A DNA stretch of 64,000 bases. Source: Halostagnicola sp. A-GB9-2 (GTDB lineage Archaea > Halobacteriota > Halobacteria > Halobacteriales > Natrialbaceae). The position numbers and the translations under genes were made by a program. Shown here one piece after another: positions 1 through 8,730 of this stretch; positions within the stretch are counted from its first letter, which is position 1, and each line of letters begins with the position of its first letter. The notes beneath the pieces are model-generated. The model searched no databases. It was not told where the DNA came from and was given only the letters and a program-made list of their open reading frames with translations. Location of the stretch: assembly GCF_030068615.1 (NCBI RefSeq), contig NZ_JASJOC010000003.1:62001-126000 (forward strand), read 5' to 3'.

Positions 1-195
1 TGGAGCTGGCGGATCGCGATGGCGTTGCGTAACGGAGCCTTCGTCTTGCTCCCGGTCGGCTTCATCGGTCTCACGGTCACCGATACGTGGCTCACCCCCG
101 AGGAGTCGCCGTACTCGCTGGTCTTCGCCGGCGGGATCATCTGTGCCATCGCCTCGATTTATCTGGCGATCTACCAGCACGAGATCGACGACTGA
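1..195 (+). CDS. C-terminal end of an unknown membrane protein (cut by window edge)
   Basis: Frame 1 is open from the first base to a TGA at 193-195 and gives 64 residues. Two hydrophobic stretches are visible, one around residues 9-26 and one around 41-58, ending in an acidic tail (HEIDD). It is therefore the end of a multi-pass or two-pass membrane protein. The start and the family cannot be seen. It is co-directional with the carboxypeptidase gene 74 bp downstream, but that gap has room for a separate promoter. Confidence 0.6.
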   Translation, partial: WSWRIAMALRNGAFVLLPVGFIGLTVTDTWLTPEESPYSLVFAGGIICAIASIYLAIYQHEIDD

Positions 196-269
196 GAACG
201 AAACGCTATCCCACTTTTTGCTCTCCGGAACCCGGACGTTGATGGGTCCGGCTCGAGTACCCCATTCTA

Positions 270-1799
270 ATGGCAACGGATCAGACACAGACGACTGACG
301 CGGCCGAGGCCTACGGCCGCCTCGAGGAACGCGTCGAGCGGATTTCGAACGTCGGCAACGCCGCGGGCATCTTGCGCTGGGATCAGGAAGTCATCATGCC
401 CGAAGCGGGGACGCCGGCGCGGGCGAAACAGCTCTCAACGCTGTCCTCGCTCAGCCACGAACTGCTGACCGCCGAGGAGACGGGACAGCTTCTCGAGGAG
501 TTAGAAGCCGTGAGCGACGAACTCTCCGGGGATCAGCGGGCGGTCGTCCGCGAGGTTCGCCGGACGCACGACCGCGCGATGAGCGTCCCACAGGAGCTCG
601 TCGAAGAAATCTCGGAGACGACTTCCAACGCGCACCCAACGTGGACCCAGGCCCGCGAGGAAGACGACTTCGAGCAGTTCGCGCCGACTCTGGAGACACT
701 CGTCGAACTCAAACGTGAGTACGCCGAACACATCGATCCCGACGCGGACCCATACGCGGTTCTGTTCGCGGAGTACGAACCGTACCTCGACCTCGAGACC
801 GCAGAGGAGATCCTCGAGCGATTGCGGGACGAACTCGTGCCGTTGATCGAGGCGATCGACGACAGCGATGCTGCCCTCGCGACCGCCGCCTTCTCCGGGC
901 AGTTCGACGACGACGATCAAGAGGCGCTGGCCCGTGACGTCCTCGACGCGCTGGGCTACGACTGGAGCCGCGGTCGACTCGACACCGCGCCGCATCCGTT
1001 CTCCTCGGGGACCCAGTTCGACGCCCGGGTTACGACCCGCTTCGACGAGGAGGACCTGCTTGGCTCGATCACGTCGGTCATCCACGAGTTCGGCCACGCC
1101 AACTACACCATCGGCCTGCCCGACGAGGAGTACGGCACGCCGCTTGGCGAATCGCGGGACCTCTCGGTCCACGAATCCCAATCCCGTCTCTGGGAGAACC
1201 ACGTCGGGCGCTCCCGGCCGTTCTGGGAGCACTTCCTCCCGACGGCTCGAGAGCGGTTCCCCGAACTCGAGGAGGTGTCCCCGCGGGAGGCCTACGAGGC
1301 CGCGAATCAGGTGTACGACGACAACCTGATTCGGGTCGAAGCCGACGAGTTGACCTACCACCTCCACATCGTGATCCGCTTCGAGATCGAGCGCGCGCTC
1401 ATCTCGGGCGACCTCGAGGTCGAAGACGTTCCCGAGGTCTGGAACGACAAGTACGAGGAGTACCTCGGCGTGCGACCCGAAACCGACGCCGAGGGCTGTC
1501 TGCAGGACATCCACTGGAGCCACGGCTCGTTCGGCTACTTCCCGACCTACTCGCTTGGCTCGGTCCTGGCCGCACAGCTGTACGCGGCCGCGGAGGACGA
1601 GCTGGGAGATCTCGACGACCGCACTCGAGACGGCGAGTTCGACGACCTGAACGGCTGGCTCCGCGAGAACGTCCATGCCCACGGCAAACGCTATACGACG
1701 CCCGACCTGATCGAGGAAGCGACGGGCGAGTCGTTCACGGCCGACTACTTCCTCGAGTACGTCGATTCGAAGTACGGCGCGCTGTACGATCTCGAGTAA
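270..1799 (+). CDS. Metallocarboxypeptidase, family M32 (Taq type)
   Basis: The 509-residue length is normal for M32 carboxypeptidases, which remove C-terminal amino acids from peptides in the cytoplasm using a metal ion. The HEFGH metal-binding/catalytic motif lies at residues 272-276. A downstream HESQS motif (His301, Glu302) supplies the third ligand region typical of the family. N-terminal helices rich in Glu and a WDQE segment (around residue 36) also fit M32. There is no signal peptide, so the protein is cytosolic. The ATG at 270 is the first one after an AT-richer segment. The long antisense frame opposite is a GC-skew shadow. Confidence 0.95.
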   Translation: MATDQTQTTDAAEAYGRLEERVERISNVGNAAGILRWDQEVIMPEAGTPARAKQLSTLSSLSHELLTAEETGQLLEELEAVSDELSGDQRAVVREVRRTHDRAMSVPQELVEEISETTSNAHPTWTQAREEDDFEQFAPTLETLVELKREYAEHIDPDADPYAVLFAEYEPYLDLETAEEILERLRDELVPLIEAIDDSDAALATAAFSGQFDDDDQEALARDVLDALGYDWSRGRLDTAPHPFSSGTQFDARVTTRFDEEDLLGSITSVIHEFGHANYTIGLPDEEYGTPLGESRDLSVHESQSRLWENHVGRSRPFWEHFLPTARERFPELEEVSPREAYEAANQVYDDNLIRVEADELTYHLHIVIRFEIERALISGDLEVEDVPEVWNDKYEEYLGVRPETDAEGCLQDIHWSHGSFGYFPTYSLGSVLAAQLYAAAEDELGDLDDRTRDGEFDDLNGWLRENVHAHGKRYTTPDLIEEATGESFTADYFLEYVDSKYGALYDLE

Positions 1800-1897
1800 C
1801 CTGTCTTCGTTGAGTTAGGTAGACTCCACCGAGCTCATCCGTTTTTGCTGAATTTGTCGGGAAAAGGTACAACTCGTTTCCCCTCGAGAGCGTACCC

Positions 1898-2704
1898 ATG
1901 ACGCCTGATCGACACGCTCAGGAGCCGACCGCGGACACCAAGGAATCGTCCACGGAAATCGACGGATCGGCCGCCAGACTCGAGGGACAGACGGTGATCG
2001 TCACCGGAGCGAGCGCGGGAATCGGAGCGGCGACGGCTCGAGCGCTCGCGGCTGAGGGTGCGAACGTCGTCCTCGCGTCCCGGAGCGAGGACCGACTCGA
2101 GGAGTTGGCGGGCGAACTCGAGGGCGACCACGACGTTGAAACGCTCGTCGCACCGACGAACGTCCGAGAGGAGTCTCAAGTTGACTCGCTCATCTCGGAG
2201 ACCGTCGACCGCTTCGGCGGGATCGACGTGCTGGTGAACAATGCGGGTCTCGCTCGCGGGAGCGCCGTCGAGGACCTCGAGACCGAGGCGTTCGAGACGA
2301 TGCAGGAGACCAACGTCGAGGGCGTCTTCTACGCGACGCGGGCAGCGATCCCCCACGTTCGAGAGCGCGACGGCCACCTGATCTTCGTCGGGAGCTTCGC
2401 GGGGCAGTATCCCCGTCCGTTCAACCCCGTCTACGCGGCGACGAAATGGTGGGTTCGGGGATTCGCCAAAAGCGTCGCCGCACAGGTCGGTGACGACGAT
2501 ATCGGCGTCACGATCGTCAATCCCTCCGAAGTTCGCTCGGAGTTCGAGACGACCGACGGCGACACCTTCGCCGAGCGCTTCGATCCCGACGAGGCGACCG
2601 AGCCGCGGGAGATCGCCGAGGCAATCGCCTTCGCGGCGACGCGCGAGTCCTCGAGCGTGAGCGAGATCGACCTCTTCAGGCGGGACAAGTTCAGCGGCTT
2701 TTGA
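1898..2704 (+). CDS. Short-chain dehydrogenase/reductase (SDR), NAD(P)-dependent
   Basis: This is a classical SDR of 268 residues. The cofactor-binding TGxxxGxG motif (TGASAGIG) is at residues 36-43, the NNAG stabilising motif sits near residue 113, and the catalytic Tyr179-x3-Lys183 (YAATK) follows a GSFAG serine segment. It would oxidise or reduce an alcohol/carbonyl substrate with NAD(P)(H). The substrate cannot be deduced. The first 28 residues are an acidic, Thr/Glu-rich extension before the Rossmann fold. Neighbours give no pathway clue. Confidence 0.93.
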   Translation: MTPDRHAQEPTADTKESSTEIDGSAARLEGQTVIVTGASAGIGAATARALAAEGANVVLASRSEDRLEELAGELEGDHDVETLVAPTNVREESQVDSLISETVDRFGGIDVLVNNAGLARGSAVEDLETEAFETMQETNVEGVFYATRAAIPHVRERDGHLIFVGSFAGQYPRPFNPVYAATKWWVRGFAKSVAAQVGDDDIGVTIVNPSEVRSEFETTDGDTFAERFDPDEATEPREIAEAIAFAATRESSSVSEIDLFRRDKFSGF

Positions 2705-2809
2705 GCCGCTCGCTCGAGTCGATCGCTTCGAGCGTCGTACTCCCCCCGCTAAAACGGGGTTGGATGTGCCGGGTATACACTCTCGAGCGGAGCCCCCTAG
2801 GATCGTCCC

Positions 2810-3295
2810 ATGAAAGTACCAATTCCGGGCTTCAAGGGGGTCTACTACGACACAAGCGCCGAGAACACGGCTGCGACGGTCGCGCTAACGGCCGCCGGGC
2901 GGCGAGCGCCGAAACCCCACGGCTACGCCGTCCAACTGCTGCCGTACCTGTGGTCGTTCGATGTCGACTTGCAGGAGGTTCCGAACAACCACCCCATTCA
3001 GTATCTCCATCCGGAGGGTGCACAGAGTCTCGCCGAACTCGCGGACGACCACGCCGGGCGCGCCGCCGGCACCGACTTCGAGACCGTTCTGCGATTCGTC
3101 TGGGAGGTAAACGCGGAAACCGAGGCCGCGGCCAAGCGCGTCTTCGGACGCGACGACCCGTCGAAGGACGGAACTATCATCGAAATCGAAGACGGCACCG
3201 TCGACGTCGACGGTAACGAACTCGAGACCGACGAATTCGATATCGATGAGGAAGCCAACGAGTTCGACACCGACGAGGAGTCCGGCAAGCGGTAG
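2810..3295 (+). CDS. Conserved-looking hypothetical protein with acidic tail
   Basis: A 161-residue cytosolic protein with no signal peptide or membrane segment. Residues 1-115 look globular (MKVPIPGFKGVYYDTSAEN start, several aromatic residues). Residues about 120-161 are an Asp/Glu-rich tail of repeated DGxxDxDxNE and DEExNEFD patterns, likely disordered. I do not recognise the family. It has its own ATG after an AT-poor leader and is followed by the BtuF-like gene 98 bp later. Confidence 0.7.
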   Translation: MKVPIPGFKGVYYDTSAENTAATVALTAAGRRAPKPHGYAVQLLPYLWSFDVDLQEVPNNHPIQYLHPEGAQSLAELADDHAGRAAGTDFETVLRFVWEVNAETEAAAKRVFGRDDPSKDGTIIEIEDGTVDVDGNELETDEFDIDEEANEFDTDEESGKR

Positions 3296-3393
3296 ATCGC
3301 TCTCGAGGAGCGAAGCTGTTTGGTAGTAGCCAATTACGCCCGAAGCCACCTCGAGCGACTCCGTTTTTAATCTTCCAGCCCGACTAGCCAGTT

Positions 3394-4332
3394 ATGCGAA
3401 TCGTCACGACCCTTCCGTCGGCGACCGAGATCGTTTCCGCGCTCGATCTCGAGCCGGTCGGGGTTTCCCACGAATGCGATTATCCACCGTCAGTACGGGA
3501 CATTCCGTCGATTACGGCCTCGAGCGTCGACGTCGACGCCGCGAGTTCCGAGATCGACCGACAGGTGCTCGAGTCGGTGGCGGACGGCGACGGCGTCTAC
3601 GACGTCGACCTCGAGACGCTCGCGGAACTCGACCCCGATCTCGTCCTGACCCAGGGGATCTGCGACGTCTGTGCGGTCGACGAGGTGGTGATCGAGGAAG
3701 CCGTCGAGCATATCCCCGCCGAGCCGGCGGTGCTGACGACCGACCCCCACACCGCGGGTGACGTTCTGCACGATATCGAGCGCGTCGGCGAGGCAACGGG
3801 TCGCGGTCGGCGAGCGAGTACGGTCGTCAATGGCCTCGAGAACCGAATCGAATCGGTTCGATCCCGAACGCGGGAGGGCCTCGCCGATGCGGGTTCGCGT
3901 CCCCGCGTCGCCATCTTCGACTGGACCGATCCCGTCATGATCGCCGGCCACTGGACGGCCGAACTCGTCGAGTGGGCCGGGGGCTCCTACGGACTGGCCG
4001 ATCCCGGCGAGCGCTCGAGACCCCGCGAGTGGGAGGAGATCCGCGCGTATGATCCCGAGGTTATCGTCGTTGCTCCTTGCGGATTCGACCTCGAGCAGAC
4101 GGCCGCGAACCTCGAGGATCTGACGGCTCTCGAGGGGTGGGCGGAGCTTTCGGCCGTCAAAGCGGGGCAAGTCTGGGCGATGGACGGCAATCACTACCTC
4201 AACCGACCCGGCCCGCGGCTGGTCGACACGCTCGAGGCGCTCGCCCAGATTATTTCGCCCGACCCATTCGAGGGATCGCCCGAGGAATCAGTTGCACTGC
4301 CGCTCGAGCGCCTCGAGGGAGTTCCGGCGTGA
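3394..4332 (+). CDS. Cobalamin/Fe-siderophore receptor-like protein (BtuF/TroA fold)
   Basis: The 312 residues begin directly with MRIVTTLPSATEIVSAL, the hallmark start of helical-backbone periplasmic-type binding proteins (BtuF-like). Two lobes are expected on either side of a long helix near residues 140-155. A second-lobe signature (GGSYGLADPG, then a WEEIRAYDPEVIVVAPCG strand) and the late GQVWAMDGNHYLNRPGPR segment match cobalamin-binding homologues. Unlike ABC-importer receptors it has no signal peptide or lipobox, so it may act in the cytosol. No permease or ATPase gene is adjacent. Confidence 0.85.
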   Translation: MRIVTTLPSATEIVSALDLEPVGVSHECDYPPSVRDIPSITASSVDVDAASSEIDRQVLESVADGDGVYDVDLETLAELDPDLVLTQGICDVCAVDEVVIEEAVEHIPAEPAVLTTDPHTAGDVLHDIERVGEATGRGRRASTVVNGLENRIESVRSRTREGLADAGSRPRVAIFDWTDPVMIAGHWTAELVEWAGGSYGLADPGERSRPREWEEIRAYDPEVIVVAPCGFDLEQTAANLEDLTALEGWAELSAVKAGQVWAMDGNHYLNRPGPRLVDTLEALAQIISPDPFEGSPEESVALPLERLEGVPA

Positions 4333-4371
4333 GTCGCTACTCATGAACGAAATCGGTTTTCTTCGAGACGA

Positions 4372-4959
4372 ATGATCGAACTCCCAGCCGACATCCGCGA
4401 GGAAATCGTGGCGGCCGCTCGAGCCGGCGTGCCGGACGAAATCTGTGGCGTTCTGGGCGGGTCGTTCGGCGTCGACGAGAGTCGCGTCCGATCCCATTAC
4501 CCCGCCGAAAACGCCGCCCGGAACACCCGGACGCGGTACCGACTCGATCCCGAGGAACAGCTCGAGATTTTCGATCAACTGGAAGCGCGGGGCGAAGAAA
4601 TCGTCGGGTTCTATCACTCCCACCCGCGCGGCCCGCTCGAGCCGAGCGAGACGGACGCGGCGTGGGCGACCTGGCCCGATCGGTCGTATCTCATCGTCTC
4701 GCTTGAGGCGGACGGTTCGGGTGACGACGGCGGGGAGTCGAATGGGGATGACGACTTGACCGGTGAGGGCGACTCGAGCGCTGACGACACGCGGCGAACA
4801 CGGCTCGGTTCCTGGCGATGGCGCGACGGAGCCGACGCCAAAGCTCCTGACGCCGAAGTTATTGATGGTAGTGTATCTGACGATAAGAATGGGTCCAGCG
4901 ACAGGGGTGAGTTCGGCGACGAGGGATACTTCGAGCGCGAACGGATCGTCCTCGAGTGA
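4372..4959 (+). CDS. JAMM/MPN+ metalloprotease (desampylase-like)
   Basis: A 195-residue protein with a complete JAMM zinc motif: Glu23 (DEICGVLGG), then His82-x-His84 (YHSHPRG) followed seven residues later by Ser92-x2-Asp95. In haloarchaea such enzymes (HvJAMM1) cut ubiquitin-like SAMP proteins off their targets, so a desampylase role is likely by family. Residues about 110-145 hold a Gly/Asp/Ser-rich low-complexity insertion before a basic patch, which makes it longer than the minimal domain. It starts 39 bp after the BtuF-like gene and converges on the large surface protein gene. Confidence 0.88.
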   Translation: MIELPADIREEIVAAARAGVPDEICGVLGGSFGVDESRVRSHYPAENAARNTRTRYRLDPEEQLEIFDQLEARGEEIVGFYHSHPRGPLEPSETDAAWATWPDRSYLIVSLEADGSGDDGGESNGDDDLTGEGDSSADDTRRTRLGSWRWRDGADAKAPDAEVIDGSVSDDKNGSSDRGEFGDEGYFERERIVLE

Positions 4960-5004
4960 GCTTTCTCGGGATCTCGCGCTGTTTCGGACCGGTTCGTCCC
5001 GATA

Positions 5005-7593
5005 TCAGAGTTCTGCGATCGTAATGCCATCCGGTTGGAGCACGACTCCCACGCTGTCGATTGGCCCCTGGAAGACTTCCGAGTGCGAGGCGACATCGTC
5101 GACGCCGACGCCGACCTCGAACTGACCGCCGTCGGGGAGCGACGGGAACTCCCGCTGTTCGCCGTCCGCGAGCTGGAGATCCTCCTGAAAGACGACGCCG
5201 TTGGCGTCCTTTACCTGTATTCGAACCGTCGAGTCCCTCGGCAGTCCGTTTTCGACGATGACCGATCCGCCGCCGCCGACAACACCCTGGACGGTACTCT
5301 GAACGGTCGATTTCGCCGTCGCGATGCGGCGTTTGAACGCCTGCGGATCATCCCGGTATTTGAGAGCAATAACGCCGATCACCAGGAGTCCGAGAAGCAA
5401 GAGCGGGAGCGCCAACGACGAGAGTCGATCGAGGAGCGACGTTCCGGAGACGTTGATCTCTGCGCTTCCTTCGGCGGACTCGCCCGCGGTCGCAGTTTCG
5501 TTGTTCGCCGTCATTCCAAACCCGTACTCACCGTCTTCTTCGGGCGGGTCGATATCGGCCGAGACCGTTTCAGACTCGTCGGGGTCGAGCGTCACGTTCT
5601 TCTCGGTGACCAGTTCTCCGTCCAGCGTGAACTGGATGGTCTGGGTGTCCGGAATCTCGCCCGTGTTCGTTACGTTTCCGCTCATGGTGAGCCCCGATCC
5701 GGCGTCGTCCGCTCCCTCGAGTTCGACGGTTTCGATCTTGAACATTGGACGATTCGTCGTCGCCGTCTCGCTCGAGTCATCCGTCTCCGCCGTCACCTCG
5801 ATCTGGGAGGAGGCGTGATCGGTCGGTTCGAAGGTAAATTCCGCCTCGATCGTTTCGGATGCGTTCACCGATAGTTCCCGGGATTCGCTTCCATCCGATT
5901 TCACACTGGCCGGATCGTCGACGGACACCGTGACGTTCACCACCTCCGGCGTGTCGCCGTCGTTTTCGATCTCGACTATCGCCTCGAGGGATTCGTTCGA
6001 CGCGAACGGATCGTTCACGCTGACATCGGTCGTAACCGCTCGAGCGAACTCGACCGTGTCACTCCGGCCGGGCGTTTCGACAGTTACGCTCGTCACCGGA
6101 ACGGTATCCTCGTCGAGTTCCGTCGCGAACGTCACGTCCGTCGGCGCGCCGTCCTCGACCGTCACGTTCGTTTCGTTCGCGACCGAACCGTCGACGAGGA
6201 ACGTCGTCGGAACGACGGTTTCGCCGTCCGGAACGTCCCCGTGGTAGTCGATTTCCGTCTCGACCTCGAGTTCTTCGGAGAGGTTGGCTGCCGGCTCGTT
6301 GGTGATGTTTGCGGACATGCTCTCGTTGTGCTCTTCCTGAGAGACGAGGGGAACGTCGGTTCGTTCCACATTTGAGTCCCCTGGAACTTCGACTTCGATG
6401 TCGAGTGCCGAGCCGTCGTCGCTGCTCGTCTCGTAGACGAACTCCTCGCTCGTCGTTTCGGTGGGAACGAGATTCAGAGCCGTCGATTCTTGTTCCTCGC
6501 CATCGACCGAGAACGTCGCCTCCCGATAGCCAAGGTCCAGTTCACCGAACCGCTCGAACTCGGCTTCGACCACGAGATCTTCGCCCTCGATCGGTTCGTT
6601 CGTCTCGAACTCCGTGATCGCGATTTCGGCCTCGGTCACGTTGATCGATTCCGTGAACTGCTCGCTGTCGAGATCGAATCGGAGCTCGTCTATTTGGTGG
6701 TCTCCCTCCTCGAGGTTGCGTTCGAACGTTTCAGGGCCGGCTGATTCACCACCAGGTATGTTGAACATCTCTACTCCACCAATCCGTACATTATCGTAAC
6801 TTCCGTCGGTATCGACGCCATAGAGTTTCCCCCCAGTTTCTGTATCATCGTAACCGACGTTCGTCACCTCAATGTTGGCCGAGAGCCGTTCTCCCTCGGA
6901 AATATTATCGGTGCCGTCGAATTCGACCACGAACTCACTCTCATCGTAGTGTTCGTATTCTACTAGCGTTCCATCAGCTTCGGCTGACACAGGATCCCCG
7001 TTTTCGTCTTCGGCCTGGATGGTCCCATCGTCGCCAACGAATAGTTCCTGGCCACCGTTTTCGCCGGATGTTACCATTGTCGTCCCGTCATTGGATATTT
7101 CGACCGGATCACCGTCGACAGTGACTGGAACATCGCTTTCTATCTTTGCCACCCCTCCGCTAAAAATTCTAACGGGCTCTCCATCGGCCGTTATTGTTGG
7201 CTCAACTGGTGTTTCTTCAGCGCTTGCCTGTTCACCAGGTATCACGTTCCCATGAAACGTCACGACGATATCGGGATCGTCATAATCCGAGTCGTCGAAG
7301 GTAGATTCAGCGAGCATTATCTCAGTCTGAGTCTCGTTTCCATCGGAAAGTGATCCCCACGACTTGAGGTCGCCAGCGGTGTCACTATCTGCCGCTCCCA
7401 CGGTCACGCCAGCCCCCAGTCCGAGGACCAGTCCACAGAGAACGACACAGAGCACGGTTAGTGCTGGCAAGATAGTGCGAGTCCCTCGAGTAAAAACAGT
7501 CCAACCCGGGTGCGTCCGAAATCGGAAACACGTCTGTAAAGAGAGGTACCTATCGGAACTGACTAGCGAGTGCGAGAGCGGATTCGTTTTCAT
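5005..7593 (-). CDS. Large surface protein with CARDB-like repeats, C-terminal membrane anchor
   Basis: About 862 residues from the ATG at 7593; an in-frame ATG at 7620 would add nine. A hydrophobic signal segment (PALTVLCVVLCGLVLGL) is followed by about 650 acidic residues built of beta-rich modules. These carry FEP, DGE and NVTVSVDD-type strands resembling CARDB/APHP extracellular domains, with many N-x-S/T sequons. A strong transmembrane segment (LALPLLLLGLLVIGVIAL) lies about 120 residues before the end. The last 118 residues are a basic linker plus a small beta domain that should face the cytoplasm. The protein is thus exported and membrane-anchored. The start is uncertain because the n-region is unusually long. 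It is divergent from the lipoprotein gene, with an AT-rich TATA-like block at 7658-7675 between them. Confidence 0.75.
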   Translation of the reverse strand: MKTNPLSHSLVSSDRYLSLQTCFRFRTHPGWTVFTRGTRTILPALTVLCVVLCGLVLGLGAGVTVGAADSDTAGDLKSWGSLSDGNETQTEIMLAESTFDDSDYDDPDIVVTFHGNVIPGEQASAEETPVEPTITADGEPVRIFSGGVAKIESDVPVTVDGDPVEISNDGTTMVTSGENGGQELFVGDDGTIQAEDENGDPVSAEADGTLVEYEHYDESEFVVEFDGTDNISEGERLSANIEVTNVGYDDTETGGKLYGVDTDGSYDNVRIGGVEMFNIPGGESAGPETFERNLEEGDHQIDELRFDLDSEQFTESINVTEAEIAITEFETNEPIEGEDLVVEAEFERFGELDLGYREATFSVDGEEQESTALNLVPTETTSEEFVYETSSDDGSALDIEVEVPGDSNVERTDVPLVSQEEHNESMSANITNEPAANLSEELEVETEIDYHGDVPDGETVVPTTFLVDGSVANETNVTVEDGAPTDVTFATELDEDTVPVTSVTVETPGRSDTVEFARAVTTDVSVNDPFASNESLEAIVEIENDGDTPEVVNVTVSVDDPASVKSDGSESRELSVNASETIEAEFTFEPTDHASSQIEVTAETDDSSETATTNRPMFKIETVELEGADDAGSGLTMSGNVTNTGEIPDTQTIQFTLDGELVTEKNVTLDPDESETVSADIDPPEEDGEYGFGMTANNETATAGESAEGSAEINVSGTSLLDRLSSLALPLLLLGLLVIGVIALKYRDDPQAFKRRIATAKSTVQSTVQGVVGGGGSVIVENGLPRDSTVRIQVKDANGVVFQEDLQLADGEQREFPSLPDGGQFEVGVGVDDVASHSEVFQGPIDSVGVVLQPDGITIAEL

Positions 7594-7825
7594 CCAAACG
7601 ACACCAATCGTATGTTTCAAACTGTTTGGATGGGGTATTGAAATACTCTCTGGGCGATTATTATATTATAATTGATATGTTGGGCTCGGACGGCCAACGC
7701 GCTTTTCACGTAGTTGGTACTACGCTGACGTATAGATGTCACGGGAAGCCGGCTCTCCCAGTAGGGACGCCGACGACGATCGCGAGTTGGAGTTCGATTC
7801 CGGATCGTCACGAACAACGCGAACG

Positions 7826-8572
7826 ATGCAGTCGAGACGCACGACTCGATCGGATCGAACGTTCAGCCGTCGCGAAGCACTTGCGACCGCCGGAACGCTG
7901 TCGTTGGGAGCGGTTGCCGGCTGTTTGAGTTCCGTTCCCGGTCTCGAGGGTAACGGCCAGGAATTGGTCGAACCGACGGACCCCGGTGACGATCCGGACG
8001 GGACTCCAGAAGAGTTCCACTACTGGCTCGAGGACAACGGGATCGCCGTCGACGAACTGTATCTCGACCAGGACGACAACAGTTTGCACCTCTTCTATGA
8101 GTCGACTGCCGAGGAGGAGATCGAGTCGAACGACGAGATCGTCATCATCATGCAGGTATACACCGACGGCCTCATCGAACACGGCTCCGATATCGAGAAC
8201 CTGTTCACGGAAATCCGAGGCGGCTTCGACGGGCAGGCCGAAGGGTGGGGAATCCAGACGGAGTGGGCCGACCAGTATCTCGCCGAGGAAATCTCCTGGG
8301 AGGCGCTGTTCCAGACGATTATGCAAACCAGAGATTACGGCGGTGATGGTGAAACCGGTGACGACGATTCGCTAAACGAGAGCGATCTCTCGGAAGACGA
8401 CGCCGGCGACCTTTCCGACGATGGAGACGAGCCGACCGAAGGCGAATCGAGCGACGGTACCGAAACCGAAGATGACGACGAGTCCGACGACGGGTCTACT
8501 GACGAAGATGAATTCGACGACGGAAGCGATTCGACGACAGATTCGGAAGGGAACGAAACCGATGCAGAATGA
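7826..8572 (+). CDS. Tat-exported lipoprotein with acidic low-complexity tail
   Basis: From the ATG at 7826 the product has a Tat motif (SRREALATAG) and a lipobox ending AVAGC, so it is exported folded and lipid-anchored. An in-frame ATG at 7736 would add 30 residues. A globular segment of about 120 residues follows (EEFHYWLEDNGIAVDELYLD onward). The last 80 residues are Asp/Glu/Ser/Thr repeats, probably a disordered cell-wall spacer. I do not recognise the family. It is followed by the HEAT-repeat gene 158 bp downstream. Confidence 0.72.
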   Translation: MQSRRTTRSDRTFSRREALATAGTLSLGAVAGCLSSVPGLEGNGQELVEPTDPGDDPDGTPEEFHYWLEDNGIAVDELYLDQDDNSLHLFYESTAEEEIESNDEIVIIMQVYTDGLIEHGSDIENLFTEIRGGFDGQAEGWGIQTEWADQYLAEEISWEALFQTIMQTRDYGGDGETGDDDSLNESDLSEDDAGDLSDDGDEPTEGESSDGTETEDDDESDDGSTDEDEFDDGSDSTTDSEGNETDAE

Positions 8573-8730
8573 CGTTTCGAGCTGTGTTCGGGCAGTTCGC
8601 CGTTCAATTGGAAATCCTAACATTCCAAGTTCGTTGAAAATCAACGGAAACAGTAAGTACAGGTGGGGGAGATAGTTGGCCATGCATCGGATGGTGGGAC
8701 ATTCCCCTCGAGGAAGGTGAAAACGCAACA

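Noticed and set aside
501-1682. Long minus-strand frame opposite the M32 carboxypeptidase
   Set aside because: Its composition (Val/Arg/Glu/Leu monotony, no motif) is what the complement of a GC3-rich gene gives, and the plus strand has clear catalytic motifs.
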